Positions 47,866 to 61,535 are shown, numbered from the stretch's first letter. The stretch: 64,000 nucleotides of DNA from Zanthoxylum bungeanum (GCA_019454045.1 SKCR01023804.1:512628-576627), one strand, 5' to 3'. Notes: a model not told the origin generated them from the letters alone. Program-made: numbers and translations.

Positions 47866-47928
47866 CAAATAGATAAACATCACATTATGAGTGTCCTCTA
47901 TATTTATAGTAACCAGTACTAAATTCTG

Positions 47929-48949
47929 TCTTTTTTAACTAATTAATGATATCGATCGACATTCGGGATAATTTCTCCATTTCGAATAATAATCGAAAAA
48001 GACGGGATAAGATTCAGTAGTGAGGGACATCCCAATTGTCGTCCCTTCTATTAGGGGGTTTTGTTATAACAGCAGTGATTTTTATTTAGTTTTTAAACAT
48101 TTGAGAGGTTTTGATTAGTTTTGTCAAAAATCAAGAGGGTTATGCTCATTTTCCCGTAATTAAGAGGGTCGGAATTGAGATTCTCAGGGCCTAAGGCCAT
48201 TTTTATATTTTGGGGTCATTTAGCGTAGTATAATATTATAATATAAAAATTTTGGGTCCCTTACACTAGTTATTCAGGAGTTATAATAAAAAAGAATCAT
48301 AGGCCATAAACGGACGTCTCGTCCTTCTTAGCCCAAAACCGACCTTGATTATTAAAAAAAAAAGAAACACATTAGGATCCTCAATACTTCTCAATTAAGA
48401 TCATTATGAGCCACATGTGTGTGTGGCAATAATTATTGTCATTATAAAAGATAAATATGTCAAGTATCATGGCCATTATGGTAATTGATTATGTTCCTTT
48501 TACTTGTTTTGGTGTTTACTACATATGCACTATTTATGTAGATCTTATGAGATCTATGCGGTCCCTCAAAGATTGCAACAGCACAAAGGAAAAGTGCTTT
48601 TCGTTGGGTCAGATTGTTAACAATTTGGTGAAAAAAATGCTGGTTTTGTGCCTAGGCCACACATGGGTATAGAACCCTAATTACAGATGCCTACATTTTG
48701 CTGGTCTCTCTTTGACAAGTCAGTAATATGGAGAAGTGCTTTTTTTAAAAGTGATTTTCTTTCTTTCTTTTTATTTTTCAGGTATTGAATTTACTTAATT
48801 GACAGGTCAAGTTGCTCAGCTACTTGGTGAATTTTTTTAAAGGTGAATACAACGATCGTGCTTGCATATGGCCCCATTTCAGAGGGTCAAATTTGTTTAG
48901 CTTTGCCTTTTTTATTTTATTTGAAATGGTGTGTCTAAGAAGCGTGATT
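47929..48949. other. Intergenic DNA, no gene seen
   Basis: This stretch of about 1 kb has no recognisable gene. The 71-codon frame at 48457-48672 shows no family resemblance. Confidence 0.5.
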
Positions 48950-49095
48950 TGATGATGTAAGATTCATGATCTTACCTTAAGGTTTTTGGTTCGAATTCAG
49001 AGAGTGCGTTTATTGTAAGAGTCTGGGATAGCCAGAGATTTTACCTGCTCCGCTTAAATCCGAAAGGAGTGGTTTGACAGTAGGGCTTCCAGGAT
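48950..49095 (+). mobile_element. tRNA-type SINE copy 1
   Basis: It contains a Pol III B box (GGTTCGAATTC, 48988-48998) followed by agagagtgcg, tattgtaagagtctgggata and attttacctgctccgcttaa. The A box is not clear. It is immediately followed by a second copy, which suggests tandem insertion or duplication. Confidence 0.65.
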
Positions 49096-49101
49096 TAAGT
49101 T

Positions 49102-49273
49102 CTTGCGTGGGTTGGTGGTGTTGAGCTCGTTATCTCACATTGAGATCTTGTGTTCGAATTCAGGGAGTGCTTTTCTTGTAAGAATTTGAGATAGTTGGAG
49201 ATTTTACTTGTTCCGTTTAAGTTTGAAAGAGATAGTTTGATGACGAAATTTTCAACGATTCCAAAAAAAAAAA
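49102..49273 (+). mobile_element. tRNA-type SINE copy 2 with A tail
   Basis: It has an A-box-like segment (ggtgttgagctcgt, about 49117-49130), a B box (GTTCGAATTC, 49152-49161), a body matching copy 1, and a terminal A-run (49263-49273). Length and structure fit plant SINEs derived from a tRNA. Confidence 0.72.
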
Positions 49274-52200
49274 GAATTTGGGTGGATTGAAGAAAAAGCC
49301 AAACCGTTCCATTATTATTACTATTGTTACTTACTATCAACTTATAAAACGTGGGTTATGTGCCTTTAGTTTCCCCCCTAAAAAATAGGTTTAATTCTAT
49401 TTTCAATTTCTACTTTTTGTTATTCAAATGGATGATACTTCAAAATTATATTAAAAGATATTACACCAACCCCCGTATTTTAATATTAATAAAGATCATT
49501 CATATTTTACTATTAAAATTATAATAAAATATTATTTTAATACATTTTTTAATCACAATCTTGATTCACTGTTAAGTGATATTTATATTTTAATACTAAA
49601 ATCAACTAATAAAGTAGTAGTAAAATATTAGATTTTGTATAAATTTAGTAGTAAAATATTATTTTACCGTAAATTTAATATTAAAATATAATATTTCAAA
49701 ATTCATAATAGGTAATTATTATTTCAGTATAAATTTAGTAGTGAAATACAAATACCCCTACTAATAAAGAGTTTACGCAAATAGAATTTGGTCAAAATCA
49801 TCATTATACTCCCTCTCAGATATTTAAAAGAAGTATGGCTGCTTAATGGAGAAAGTTATGGGATTTTGTTTTTGATTGATACACGTTATACGAATATTCA
49901 ATGAGTGTGTATATATTGAGTGTTTCATGTGGTGGAATCATGATTTTAGTTATACCGTGGCTAAAATGAAGAAGCCACAAAATTTAGGTGATCATAATAA
50001 AGAATTGTAAACTATGAGGACCAAAATGCAAACTTTCAAGAAAATGAGCTAAGTTTTATTTTTAGGACGATTATTTTCTCTGAAATTTCTTTAGCCCTAG
50101 CCCCAGGTTGTGACATAGGTCCGCCCCAGGTTATAAAGTAATTATATAATCTAATCTAATAATACAAGTAGTTTTTTTTTTAATATACTATAAAAAAAAA
50201 AATCTTAAACGTCCAAAAATAATAATATAAGTTCATTAGTCTTTTTTTAATACATTGTGTTTTATACTGTTTGTTAAGCTGTGACATAATTTGTAATAAC
50301 AGTAACTTTCAAAGTAGGTTCGGTCATTGAATGCATCATGCCTTGTATTAGAATTGATTTTATATGAGAAAGTAGCTCCCTCAATATAATTTTTCTTATG
50401 AGATAAAGTTTTCATGTTACTGTCTTAAATAACTACATCAAAATCAACATTTGATCACATCCAAGAAGAAAAAAATACACAAAAAGAGAATAAATATGTA
50501 GCTACAAAATTTAATTTGATAAAATCACTGAAATGAGCAAATAGTTTTCATGTTCAAACTACATAAAACCTTTTGAATTTTGAAAAGCAAGAAAACAAAA
50601 ACATGTTGCCGTCAGAAATAAAGTATTTGGCCCATGAAAATAGCAATGAAAGAGACATAGAAACAGGTGACTGGAATTTTGTGGTTCCAGAAGAGTATAT
50701 TCCTTTCTAATTTAATTTACTGCTTAATTATTGTTTTTAATTATATTTGTAATACATTAACCTCCCATATTCTAGAAGGAATTGAAATTCCAAGATTTTA
50801 TTGTTCCCCACTAATATTTTTGTTATCAGTACAGTTCTGTTGCTAGGAAAACTTTGAAGAACAATGAAATAAAATTAAATTGTTTCATGATAGTTTTATT
50901 TTATTTCTAGTGTTTCACAAGGAGATTATTGTCGAGATTAATATTTGAATTGAGTGAGTAATGCAGTATCAGAGTTCTTTCATATTATCGAAGCCAATGT
51001 ATTGTGTACAAACCCTACGTGCTCACTTTTGTTTTTTGTTTTAAAATATGAATATAGGCAAAATCTCAATTAAATAAATCCCACTATCTTTTCCATGATC
51101 CCATTTGCTCACTTTATTTTCGATTATTTTAACTTTCATCTTTCTCGATTTTGTTGGTTTCGGATTTACACCAATTTCAGTTTGCCTCTGGTGTCATTGT
51201 ATCTTTGCGTGGTCACTAGGTTAAAATTATTTCAATAATTCATCTATTATGATTTTGTCTGACCTCCTTCTCAATTACATAGCTAGATTTATATAAATTT
51301 CACAAAAAAAAGACATCCTTTAATACTATTATTGTACCCTTAGCTAATAGCTTAAAGTTTTTAGATTGGGTGACTTCTAATAATAATAATAATTTCTAAG
51401 AAGTACTATACAAATAAAGTAATTGCTTTAATTGTTATTGGCTTGATCAACTAAATTTGAATCCAAAATCTGTCTTTGCTCTTTTTTTTTTGGGCTTTTT
51501 CTTTCTAAAATCTTCTTTATCAACAGAAATTGAGGAGCAGAGAGATCACCGAAAAGAAATTAAAGAGAGAGTTGGTCGGTCTTGCATGTAGGGCCAGAGA
51601 CAATTAATGGCATATTTTAATTTAAGCTCCAAAAATACAAAAAAAATAAAAATAATAATAAGAATAATAAAAGTATGCAGTTTCAGCTTTTATAAAAGGG
51701 TCCCCAATAAATGGAGAGTTGTTTCTATTTTCTTAGAAATGATTTTTACGTGTTTTTGTTTTTTCCCTTTCCTGTGCCCATCTTTAATTAGTACGTTTCA
51801 GAAATTTTCTTCTTGATCAGCTCCTGAATGGAGCTATGATTTGACTTCATTTTTCAATTCTTCTGTTACTATAAAACTTGTAATATTTTACTTGTAAATT
51901 AATGAGCAATGAAATTAATAAACTTATATTCTATTTTTAGGTGTCGATTTATACCTAAAAAGCATCCATGCATATATATATATTTTTACGGATGCAACAT
52001 CTCAAACTCAGATATCTCAAAAAGGAGATAGGGTTTTTTTTCTCCATTACTGTTATAAAGTGACAGTAACAGTAGCTTAAGCACTAACTATAGAACTGCC
52101 ATGCACGTTGTGTCGATCTTTCTTTAGTCAAGTTACTTTCTTATCTATATGTCTATCTAGGTTCCATATATATTAATATGCCTTCGTTGCGAAGGCAATA

Positions 52201-54650
52201 ATCTTATTTGAGTGTAAAAAGCATTACAATCTGCACTGGAATTACAACACGTACGATTACATGTTATGGATATGACAGATTTTTCATCTTTGGGTTGTCA
52301 ATAGAATCGTATCGTATTATTAAACGGGTCCGTAAATTTGAAAACTTAATTGAGTGATAAAACAAAACCCAGGCCATTAGCTCTTACATAAAGCTACAAG
52401 ATTGCAACATTCTAGAGAAAGAAAACAGACATCAAACTTTGGGTTGGGTTGGGTTGGGTTGGATTGGTCAAATATATAATGGCCTACATCAATTTAAAAC
52501 TAAAATAAAGATATTTTCTTTGAATCAAATTTTATGCTATGTACACAAATCAATGAGGAGAATCACGTTCGAAATTGTGCTTCAAAAAATATTCTTGTCC
52601 TATCTCTCAGCTGCAAAAGTATTTAATTCAAGCATGAGATAAAGCTGCATTCAGTCCCCATTACAAGCAATCTGTCTATCAGATCATGTAGTCAAATAAC
52701 CTAAAGTCGATTTCAAAGCAATTCAAATTTGGCTGCTGTTAATTTGTTGTGTACTAAAATAAACTACTGCCTTAAAGAAACTTCCTGAAGCTGACAAAGA
52801 ATCCCACGACTTTCAAATTCCAATCTTATAATTTATGCATCTCATCACTTTGATTCCAAGAAGCTTCTCATTTCATCTACACTTTTATATGAGGACAATT
52901 ATATTATTACTCCGACTGCTTGAAGCATCTATTAATTGTGATAAAAATGTAAGGATTATAAAAAGAAGCATCGATGAATTAATTGATAAAATATAAGTTA
53001 TTGATTCTTCAATTAGTGATCGAATCATTTGATTTAAAATTGGTGAAGAGACCTATATATAATTCTCCATAGTTAATTATAAGAAACCATGTTAAAGCCT
53101 ATTTCTTGCGTCCAATTCATACTGTGTTCTCTCAAAAAGAAAAACAAAACAATGGAATTGACTGCACCAGTTATATTTTTTTAAAATTCTTAAATTCTTA
53201 AAATAAAAAATTAATATTTAATATTTTTTTTATAATATTTATTTAAATAAAACTATTTATGATGTTAGTCGACTCTGCAGTTTTTTCAGAACCGTTTAAT
53301 CGGTCGAACCAGTGACTCATTATACTTTTTAAATCACCAATTTGATCACCGATCAGATCCTAAAATAATGGATAAAAAAAGAGATAAAAAATTAAAGTGA
53401 GAGGGGCCTGTTGGTTTGGTTGAGAGGTGACAATATGTATTAAGCTAATTTTTATTTTACTATGTTCAACTTTATGTATTCCTTCATCTGTGGAATACAA
53501 TATTACTTTAACTTTGCTCACGTTAATATTATCTTGGAATTCCCAACAAATCCTTGACTCCTCGGATACAATGAAGAACTGAACAATGAGTTTTTTTCGT
53601 GTTTTGAAATAGTTTTTCAACAATGAATTAAAATCTTCAAAATCGATGGCTAGGGTTGGTGGCTGGTTCATATGAGTGATACAGGGACATTCTAAGCCAC
53701 CAAGCCGAAAACTTCAATTTAAGAGCTTCGCTTTGGTTCTAGTTTTCGGTTTAAAAAGTATACAGCCCAGTGGAGGCCCAATAGACCAGGACAGATCCGC
53801 TGTAGTTTTAAATTCTCTGGTCAATTTCATTGACATAAATAGAAAATTATACCCGAAGAAAATTGACCAAGAAAAAGACTTCGAATTTATTTGGTGGACG
53901 TTGACGTTGACGTTAGCGTTTTAACGCTCTACTAAATAGGTAAGTTAATGTTAGTGTTAATACTCACAAAATTATAAACTCACAACCTGAGATTATTTTT
54001 TGATGCTAGCTTATACTATAACATTTGTTATATAATTTATAAGTTAGTTTATACTCTCTGACAATACTCTCTATCAAACACACCATTATTTGCCTCCCTA
54101 GTCCTCACCGCTGAACTAAAAAATATCAAGATTAGGAGCACGCCTCGGTGGTGGCTGAAAGAGCCTCATGGTGGTAATAAAGCATTTCCTTCCATATCAT
54201 ATTTCTTATCATCTCTTCCACTATATACGTATATTTTTAGCTCATCTAGCTTAATATTTTGCGTGTTACATCGCATATTATGAGCGATTTGATGAGTTTT
54301 GGGGTTGTTTTGCAAGTAAAATCATGCCGAGACTCAAAACAAAATCAATTAGGAATGAAACTACCAAGTTCAGAGTAAATTGGGGATACATTTCAGTAGC
54401 ATAACGCGTGTCTCGACATCAGAATTGCTTCTCAATGTGTGCAAGAGTAAAAAATTTATTAGAATGTCATGAATTGGGCGCATCGCGTCGTGCCAAAACA
54501 TGAATTGAAGAATTCAATTTGCAGATTGCATGAAGTGTCACAAAGTAAATTGCATGCAGAGTCTAAAATGCAAAGCAAACCAAAGTCAATTCAATAGCAC
54601 ATGGAAATTCATGGAAGGCAGGCCAAATTGAATTCAAAAGAGTTGTAATG
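49274..54650. other. AT-rich intergenic region, no gene seen
   Basis: About 5.4 kb without a recognisable gene. Noted are a stretch of near-repeated taaatttagtagtaaaatatt units at about 49560-49750 and four GGGTT units at 52441-52460. No ORF of convincing composition is present; frames at 51607-51816, 52439-52642, 53360-53671 and 53676-53924 lack known motifs. Confidence 0.5.
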
Positions 54651-54964
54651 TGTTGTGATATAAACAATCACAATAGAAGAGAAGTGAGAGAAAAACTCTT
54701 CTTTTATTACTCAAACAAAAGAATTACAAAGCTTTTCAAAGTTTTACAAAAAAAAAATCTCAACTCTCTCAACTCTCTATTACTCTCTGTATTTCTGGGA
54801 TTTGGGATGCTTAAACAAATGATATTATGGCTCCTTTTATAGCTCCAAAACGTGTGCTACAGTAGCACACGTTTTGGCAACAGGATTTTACGAACTGGTT
54901 CATCAGTTGGAAACCAACTGGAACCTAACATGCATGCAAGTTGCATGCATGCTGGAATCCAACA
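54651..54964 (-). repeat. 3' LTR of copia element E, 314 bp
   Basis: On the minus strand the LTR starts TGTTGGATTCCAGC at 54964 and ends TATCACAACA at 54651. It is preceded by a polypurine tract (GAGGGGGAGATT, 54965-54976). It contains a TATA box (TATAAAAGGAGCC, near 54830-54842), flanking palindromic units (tgcatgcaagttgcatgca; gtgctacagtagcac) and a polyadenylation-like aataaaag. It has no similarity to the LTR at the other end (61549-63465). Confidence 0.75.
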
Positions 54965-54976
54965 AATCTCCCCCTC

Positions 54977-56243
54977 GGTGAAGATTTGCTCTAAAATCTG
55001 AGCCGACCATCAATCACCCAAATCGGATCCTCAAAAGGATCCACCCCTGCTGCATTTGTATGACTGCCTACATACCCTGAGTTGGGATCAAGCTAATCGT
55101 AGTTCTCTGTTTCTCTCTACTTTGACTATATGGAGAGTTTTGTCATCCCGGCTATGGCACGACAGATTTCAAGCTTCTCATTCGGTAAAAATTTTATGAA
55201 CATATCATCACCATTGTCATCAGTGTGAATCTTTCTGAGTTCTAATAGCTTTGAACTCAGGATGTCCCGTATCCAGTGATACCTCACATCGATATGTTTT
55301 GACCTCGAGTGAAAAGTAGAATTTTTACCAAGGTAGATAACACTATGGCTATCACAGTATAAAGTGTACTTCTCCTGCTTGAAACCAAATTCCTGGATAA
55401 ATGTCTTCATCCACTGTAATTCCTTGCAAGCTTCCGTTACTGCAATGAATTCTGCCTCTGTTGTAGAGAGTGCAACACATCTCTGCAACCTTGACTGCCA
55501 TGCCACAGCTCCCACTGAGAGAGTAATTAGATACCCCAAAGTAGACTTACAGGTATCCGCATCACCTTCTATATCTGAATCGGTGTAGCCCATTAACACT
55601 GGCTTGTTGCTTCCAAAATATAGTCTCATTTTGGATGTGCCTCGAAGATACCGTATTATCCATTTGATAGCATTCCAATGTTATTTTCTAACATAAACCG
55701 GCTGACCAATCCAACTACGTGTGCTAGGTCTGGCCTTGTGCACACCATGGCATACATGAGACTTCCCACTGCTGAGGTGTATGGAACCTGTTTCATTTCC
55801 TCATTCTCTGTCTCACTAGAGGGACTCTGTTGCGTACTCAATCTAAAGTGGGTAGCAAGAGGAGTGCTAACCACTTTAGCCTTGTCCATCTGAAATCGTT
55901 GAAGTACATTCTCGATGTACTCCTCCTGTGACAAGTATAATTTCTTGGCTTTCCGATCACTATCGATCATGATGCCAATAATCTGTTTTGCTGGCCCCAA
56001 GTCTTTCATCTCAAAAGACTTACTCAATTACTGCTTCAAATTATCAATCCTCGATTGGTTCCGGCCAATTATCAACATATCATCCACATACAACAGTAAG
56101 ATGATAAAGTCATCGTCAAAAGAATTTTTGAACGAAAACACAATGGTCTGAAGTAGTTTTCTTGTATCCTTACTCCCCCATAACTAACTCAAACTTCACG
56201 TACCACTGTCTCGATGCCTGTTTCAAACCATAGAGGCTTTTCC
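54977..56243 (-). pseudogene. Copia element E pol remnant: end of reverse transcriptase plus RNase H
   Basis: Minus-strand translation: from about 56243 the RT segment SLYGLKQASRQWYVKFEL, then KSFEMKDLGPAKQIIGI and TRPDLAHVVGLVSRFM (56027-55656). After a frameshift follows an apparently intact RNase H domain (55629-55126) with GYTDSD, ALSTTEAEFIAV, LYCDSHS and SKHIDVRYHWIRD, which provide the acidic catalytic residues. The frame stops at 55126-55128. It belongs to the copia superfamily, but it differs from the upstream half (element D), with which it is fused inside the RT domain. Confidence 0.85.
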
Positions 56244-56259
56244 ACTCAAACTTCACGTA

Positions 56260-58560
56260 TCTCTTCAACACTTTGTCAATGTACGTGTTCTGGAGAGTCC
56301 ATGCAGTTTCCTAGATCTATCTCGGTAGATCTTTATTCCTAGAATAAAGGCTGCTTCTCCCAGATCCTTCATGCAGAATTTTAATGAAAACCAAGCTTTC
56401 ACCGATTGTAGCATGTGAATGTCATTGCCTATAAGCAAAACATCATCGACATAAATGACAATGAATGTCAGTTGCGCTCCCACTAACCTTCTTATATACA
56501 CAAGGATCATCATCGTTTTGAATGAAATCATATTCTTTTATGATCTCATCAAAACCTTGGTTCCAAGAACGCGATGCTTGCTTCAATCCATAAATGGATC
56601 GATTTAACTTACAAACCTTGTTTGCAAGTCTTGGTACGACAAAACTGTCAGGTTGTTGTATATAAACATCCTCCAAAAGGTTTCCGTTAAGGAAAGCGAT
56701 TTTGACGTCCATCTGCCATATCTCGTAATCGAAATATGCAGCAATAGCAAACATAATCCGAATGGATTTAATCATGGTAACGGGTGAAAAAGTTTCATCG
56801 TAATCGACACCATGTCGTTGATGATACCCCTTCACTACAAGCCTAGCTTTGTATGTTTGTATATTGCCATCCATTTCGGTCTTCTTCTTGAAGACCCATT
56901 TGCAACCAATAGGCTTTACGCCTTCTGGTGCATCAACCAGTGTCCAAACTTGGTTGGTGTACATGGAATCCATTTCGGACTTCATGGCCTCTTGCCATAA
57001 AGCGGAATCGATATCTTGTATCGCTTCCTCATACGTAGACGGCTCGTTATCCTCAATGAGATTGATATCCACATGAGGTGAGATCAGAAACCCATACCTA
57101 TCAGGTTGTTTTCTGACTCTCTTCGACCTACGCAGTTCTTGTGTATTCAAAGATTATGGTATAGTTTCATCCCTGATGAACTGTTCATATTCCGTTAAGG
57201 ATTTTATGCCAGAAACAATATCACTCCGATTTTCATCGAGTTCTACTTTCCTCCCACTAACCACTGCATTTAGGAATTCCTTCTCAAGGAAAATCGCATG
57301 TAGAGCAACAAATACTTTGTTCTCTTGTGGGTGATAGAAGTAATATCCTTTGGTTTCCTTAGGATATCCTACAAATAGGTATTTATCTGATTTGGGTTCT
57401 AGTTGGTACCTTCCAAACGTTTGACGTATGCCCAGCATCCCCAATCTTCAGGAATGAGAAATCCGGTTTCTTTCCTGTCCATATTTCATACGGAATCTGT
57501 TGAACAGACTTTGACGGAACCTTATTCAAAATAAGTATTGCATTATTCAATGCATATCCCCAGAAGGAAATAGGTAGCTCTGTACGACTAATCATAGACA
57601 TTACCATGTCTAACAAAGTTCGGTTTCTCCGTTCGGACACACCGTTTAATTGCGGTGTTCCGGGAGGAGTCCACTGTGAAAGAATACCATATTCTTTCAA
57701 GTAATCAAGAAACTCATTGCTTAAGTATTCGCCACCACGATTCGACCGTAATTTCTTAATACTTTTACCAGTCTATTTTTCTACTTTGTGTCGAAACTCT
57801 TTGAATTTCTCAAAGGTTTTCGACTTGTGTCTCATAAGATACACATAACCATAACGCGATGCATCATCCGTAAATGTTACGAAGTATTCATATCCACCTC
57901 TAGCCTGGCTAGATATGGGCCCACATACGTCACTATGAACGAGGTCTAACAGTTCGATGGCACGTACACCCTTTATGCTAAAATTTGTTTTAAGCATTTT
58001 GCCTAATAAACAAGATTTTCAGACGTCATATGAATTTGGATCAAATCCGTCCAAGTACTCACTCTTCGAAAGTATGGATATGCGAGTCTTGTTAATATGT
58101 CACAAACGATAATGCCACATATAAGCTTCATCTTTGTTACTTAGTTTAAGCTTTTTTTTGTTACATTATATGTTTGAGATTGATTTATATTCAAAATATA
58201 AAGACCATTATTTACATCAGCAGTGCAAATCTTCATATCATCTTTATACATAAAACACCCAGTGTTTGTAAATACAAAAGTATACCCACATTGGGCTAAC
58301 ATAGATACAGAAATAATATTCCTAGTCAAATTAGGTACATAATAACAATCTGAAAGTTTAAGTACATGCCCCGAAGGCAGTTCCAAAACATAAGTGCCAA
58401 CGGCCAAAACGGTGACTCATGTCCCATTTCCAACGCGTAGATCAATCTCCCATGAGGCCAGTCTCCTGCTAATCTGCAGATCCTGCACATCAGTACATAT
58501 ATGAGTACTATAACTAGAATCAAAAATCCAATTTTTAAAACTAGTAGTAGACATGTTTAT
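56260..58560 (-). pseudogene. Copia element D pol: protease, integrase, 5' part of reverse transcriptase
   Basis: On the minus strand, in order: a protease region at about 58540-58420 (FDSSYS where DSG/DTG is expected, then an in-frame TGA); the pre-integrase part (58407-58141, ELPSGHVLKLSDCYYVPNL); integrase (57997-57383) with catalytic Asp in VHSDVCGP, Asp in FTDDASR and Glu in NGVSERRNRTLLDM; an integrase C-terminal region (57444-57154); and RT (57150-56443) with MDVKIAFLNG. After a frameshift comes the YVDD active site (56531-56265). RT breaks off after DKVLKR at about 56260, where element E sequence begins. Frameshifts make the whole non-functional, though domains are well preserved. Confidence 0.88.
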
Positions 58561-59304
58561 TTCGATAACAAACATACCTGAAGCTGGTCCTTGCCCGTTT
58601 TAATTTCTTCATTTGTTCCTTGTACTCACGGCAGTCACGCTTCCAGTGACCCCGCTTGCCGCACTGCAGACATACATCTTCGGATTTGTCCTTAGACTTC
58701 CTAGAAGTCTTTGATGATTTGGCCTTGCCCTTCTTCTTCTTCTTCTTCTTCTTCTTCTTTACACCTTTAGTCGCCTTAGGCCAAGCCCTCGGAGTATGAG
58801 ATGTTGAAGCGAAGTGCGTCTCGCGCTTCTGGCTCTTTAGGAGCTCTTTTTCTGCTTCGCGCAGTGTTGACATTAACTCTCCAAGAGTTTGGTCTTGGTT
58901 CATCATATTGTAGTTCATGATGAACCCACTCCAACTGTCGAGGAGAGACTGTAAGATCAAATCTATAGAAGTCTCAGCCTCGAAGACTATGCCCAGCTAT
59001 CCCAGTTGTTCAATGTCAGCAATCATCTACGACACATGGTGCTCGACAGATGTACCCTCTGACATGCGAGCGCGAAAGAGCTTCTTCTGCAATTTATATC
59101 TCTGCGATCTAAGATTAGATCGATGAAGATCATGCAACTTCGCCATCATCAGATCTATAGTGTAGAGCAACTTCTCGGATCAGATCTAGGCTTAGGCCCA
59201 AGAGGTCTCTCTATAGTGTAGAGCAACTTCTCGGATCCCAGGACAATCCTGAGATTCATGTCCCAGTCTTGAAAGTTCACGCCATTAAAGACATTGTCGC
59301 CCAT
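58541..59304 (-). pseudogene. Copia element D gag with intact zinc knuckle
   Basis: The start is ATG 59304 (MGDNVFNGVNFQDWD). The N-terminal half is disrupted by a 56-bp tandem duplication in which ctatagtgtagagcaact recurs at 59155 and 59211, and by later stops. From 58960 the frame is open through LLDSWSGFIMNYN, a Lys10 run, and a complete zinc knuckle CLQCGKRGHWKRDC, followed by a basic tail. Gag would have formed the particle and bound RNA. The 5' LTR and leader lie to the right. Confidence 0.85.
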
Positions 59305-61535
59305 GATAATATCTCTAATGCTCACTTTCCTGTCATCTTAATTGCAATGTCAAACTATTCAATTAACGATGTTTGGGTACAGTCCAACTGTTACAAGAAA
59401 AATAATAAAATATCAGTCCAACTAATAAATGTTTATAATTGACGAAATAATTTGAAAGCGCGTAAAGCCAAGTATTTGAACGAAATTACAAATTCAATAC
59501 TGGCCTCCCACTATTTTTCGGCGAGCCTCTAACCCTATGTTGAGTACTCGGGAAACCTAGTTTCCTAGTGGGCTAGGATCCCGTTAAATAACACACAACC
59601 TTGACTTTGGCCAACAAGCTGTATAATATTTAATTAGGTAGATCTCTAAGATCAATTGGATCTCATCCAATTCTTAGATCCGGTAGGTGGACCTCCAAGT
59701 CCGAAACATATATACAATATATATGCCAATATATCCAATATATTTTCCTAACCTTTTCCTCTGAATCAACTAAGCCTTGGCTTTGGCACAACAAGCTTAA
59801 TGATTCTAATTAAGCGGGACCCATTGACTTTGGAAAGCTTCGTAATCGATGTCGATGGACAAGAAGTGATCTTGACTTTGGCCAAAAAATCACAACTTGG
59901 ACAAGACATACGATGTGGAACAAAGCCTTCATGATTCAAACACATCCGCGATGGACAAAGGTATTGACTTTGCCCAACAAACCAGTGCCAATCTTGGATC
60001 TTGAGAATGAATCATTCAATGGAAGAAAAAACGCTTAATATTTATTGAGGGTTTTTCGCGTAATTGGCAACCAATTAATTATCTTTGTTTAGGTCTCATC
60101 ATACATCCTTAAGCATGCATTCTAAAAGCATAATAAGGCGCTGTAAATAAATTAATAATGATATGCGGATGGATATCTCAAAAATTGTTCCTAGAAAAAT
60201 CACTTCATTTCCTCTCCCCGGCTAGCATTATTCTAACTTCTACCCAATTACATAATACAATTAAAGAAACCTCATTAACATTGAGGGGAATTAGGTGAGA
60301 AGAGAATTACAAAGAATCGAGAGATAAGGCTGGACACGCAGGTCCAATTTAATAAATTCTAATTTTATTACAATAATTTCCAAAATTGCCCTCACCCATC
60401 TAATATCCATCTGATATACATTATTCATACAACACATCCATGTATTCACACAAAGCATGTTATTCAATCAATCTAATCCAATTAATTAATCTTTGAATTA
60501 AGTGATCATCCAATGTTCAAACAACGATTTGATTTGCGCGAGTCCAACTCGTTTAAGAATAAATACTCAAAGTACGAATTCTTGAATTATATCGAACTAC
60601 AACTTTAAATATAATTTAATTTGTATTCAATACTAATTCTATATTTAATTCCAAATTAAATAATTACACTTTTAATGCGCCTTTACGACTTAGATTCTAA
60701 ATCTAATCTTAATGGGTCTCAAAGCCCAATTAACATCCAATGTTCATTTAATTAAAGTCCAATGGGCTTTCAATTAATTTCTTAAGGCATGGGCTTTGGT
60801 CAATATGGGTCAAACCCAAATACCAAGGCCCAATTAAGGAATCACCCTATTTGCCAAGAAATCAATTTTGGCTCATTAGGCCCAATTAAATATTTAAAGG
60901 CCCATTTGTTATATTTGGACTTAATGGAATGGTTTAGGCCCAATTTGGATCCAATCCAATTGTCCTAAACCAACTTGGCCCAACCAAGCCCATTAGGCCC
61001 AAATACAACATATTTAGCCCAATTCCAAATTAAGCCTAATTAATTAAATTCCAATATTCCAAATTTCATAATTTAATTAATTAAAGTGTATTGCACTAAT
61101 TAATTATCTAAATTAACATTTCCAAAATATCAATTTAATTAATTAATCAAGCATTAAAATATTCAACACATGTCCAACATTATTGAAACAAAATCAATTC
61201 ATTTTCATGCATCTATGGTCACGGCAATGGAGTGATTTTATATCCGATTTTGATTTCAGTCCAATTAAATCACAAATCAATATATATCATGTCTTTAAAC
61301 TCATCCAATGATTTAAAAACAAAATCACCATGACCTAGGGTTTATTATTACATTCGGCCAAGCCTTCATGATCGGGGAAAATTAATCCAATTAATTTTCA
61401 TCAAATTGATCATATATAACTCTAAGTTATCAATATACAAGCATACTCAAACAAACAATTTGATCAAATCATGCTCAAATCAAATTTACCCAAATTTTAG
61501 TATATAAACCCTAACCAAATTTCATGCTCAAATAG
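59305..61535 (-). mobile_element. Untranslated leader of copia element D
   Basis: About 2.2 kb lies between gag and the primer-binding site, collinear with 9641-12288 of element B. The motif CTTGACTTTGGCCAACAA recurs at 59600-59617, with variants near 59871-59888 and 59963-59980. No ORF of note is present. Confidence 0.7.

Noticed and set aside
47659..47922. Lys/Asn-rich and Phe-rich frames on the two strands
   Set aside because: Pure low-complexity translation of the (TTTTG)n tract.
52441..52460. (GGGTT)4 run as a possible interstitial telomere repeat
   Set aside because: The unit is GGGTT, not the plant telomere unit TTTAGGG, and it is only four copies long; a simple microsatellite.
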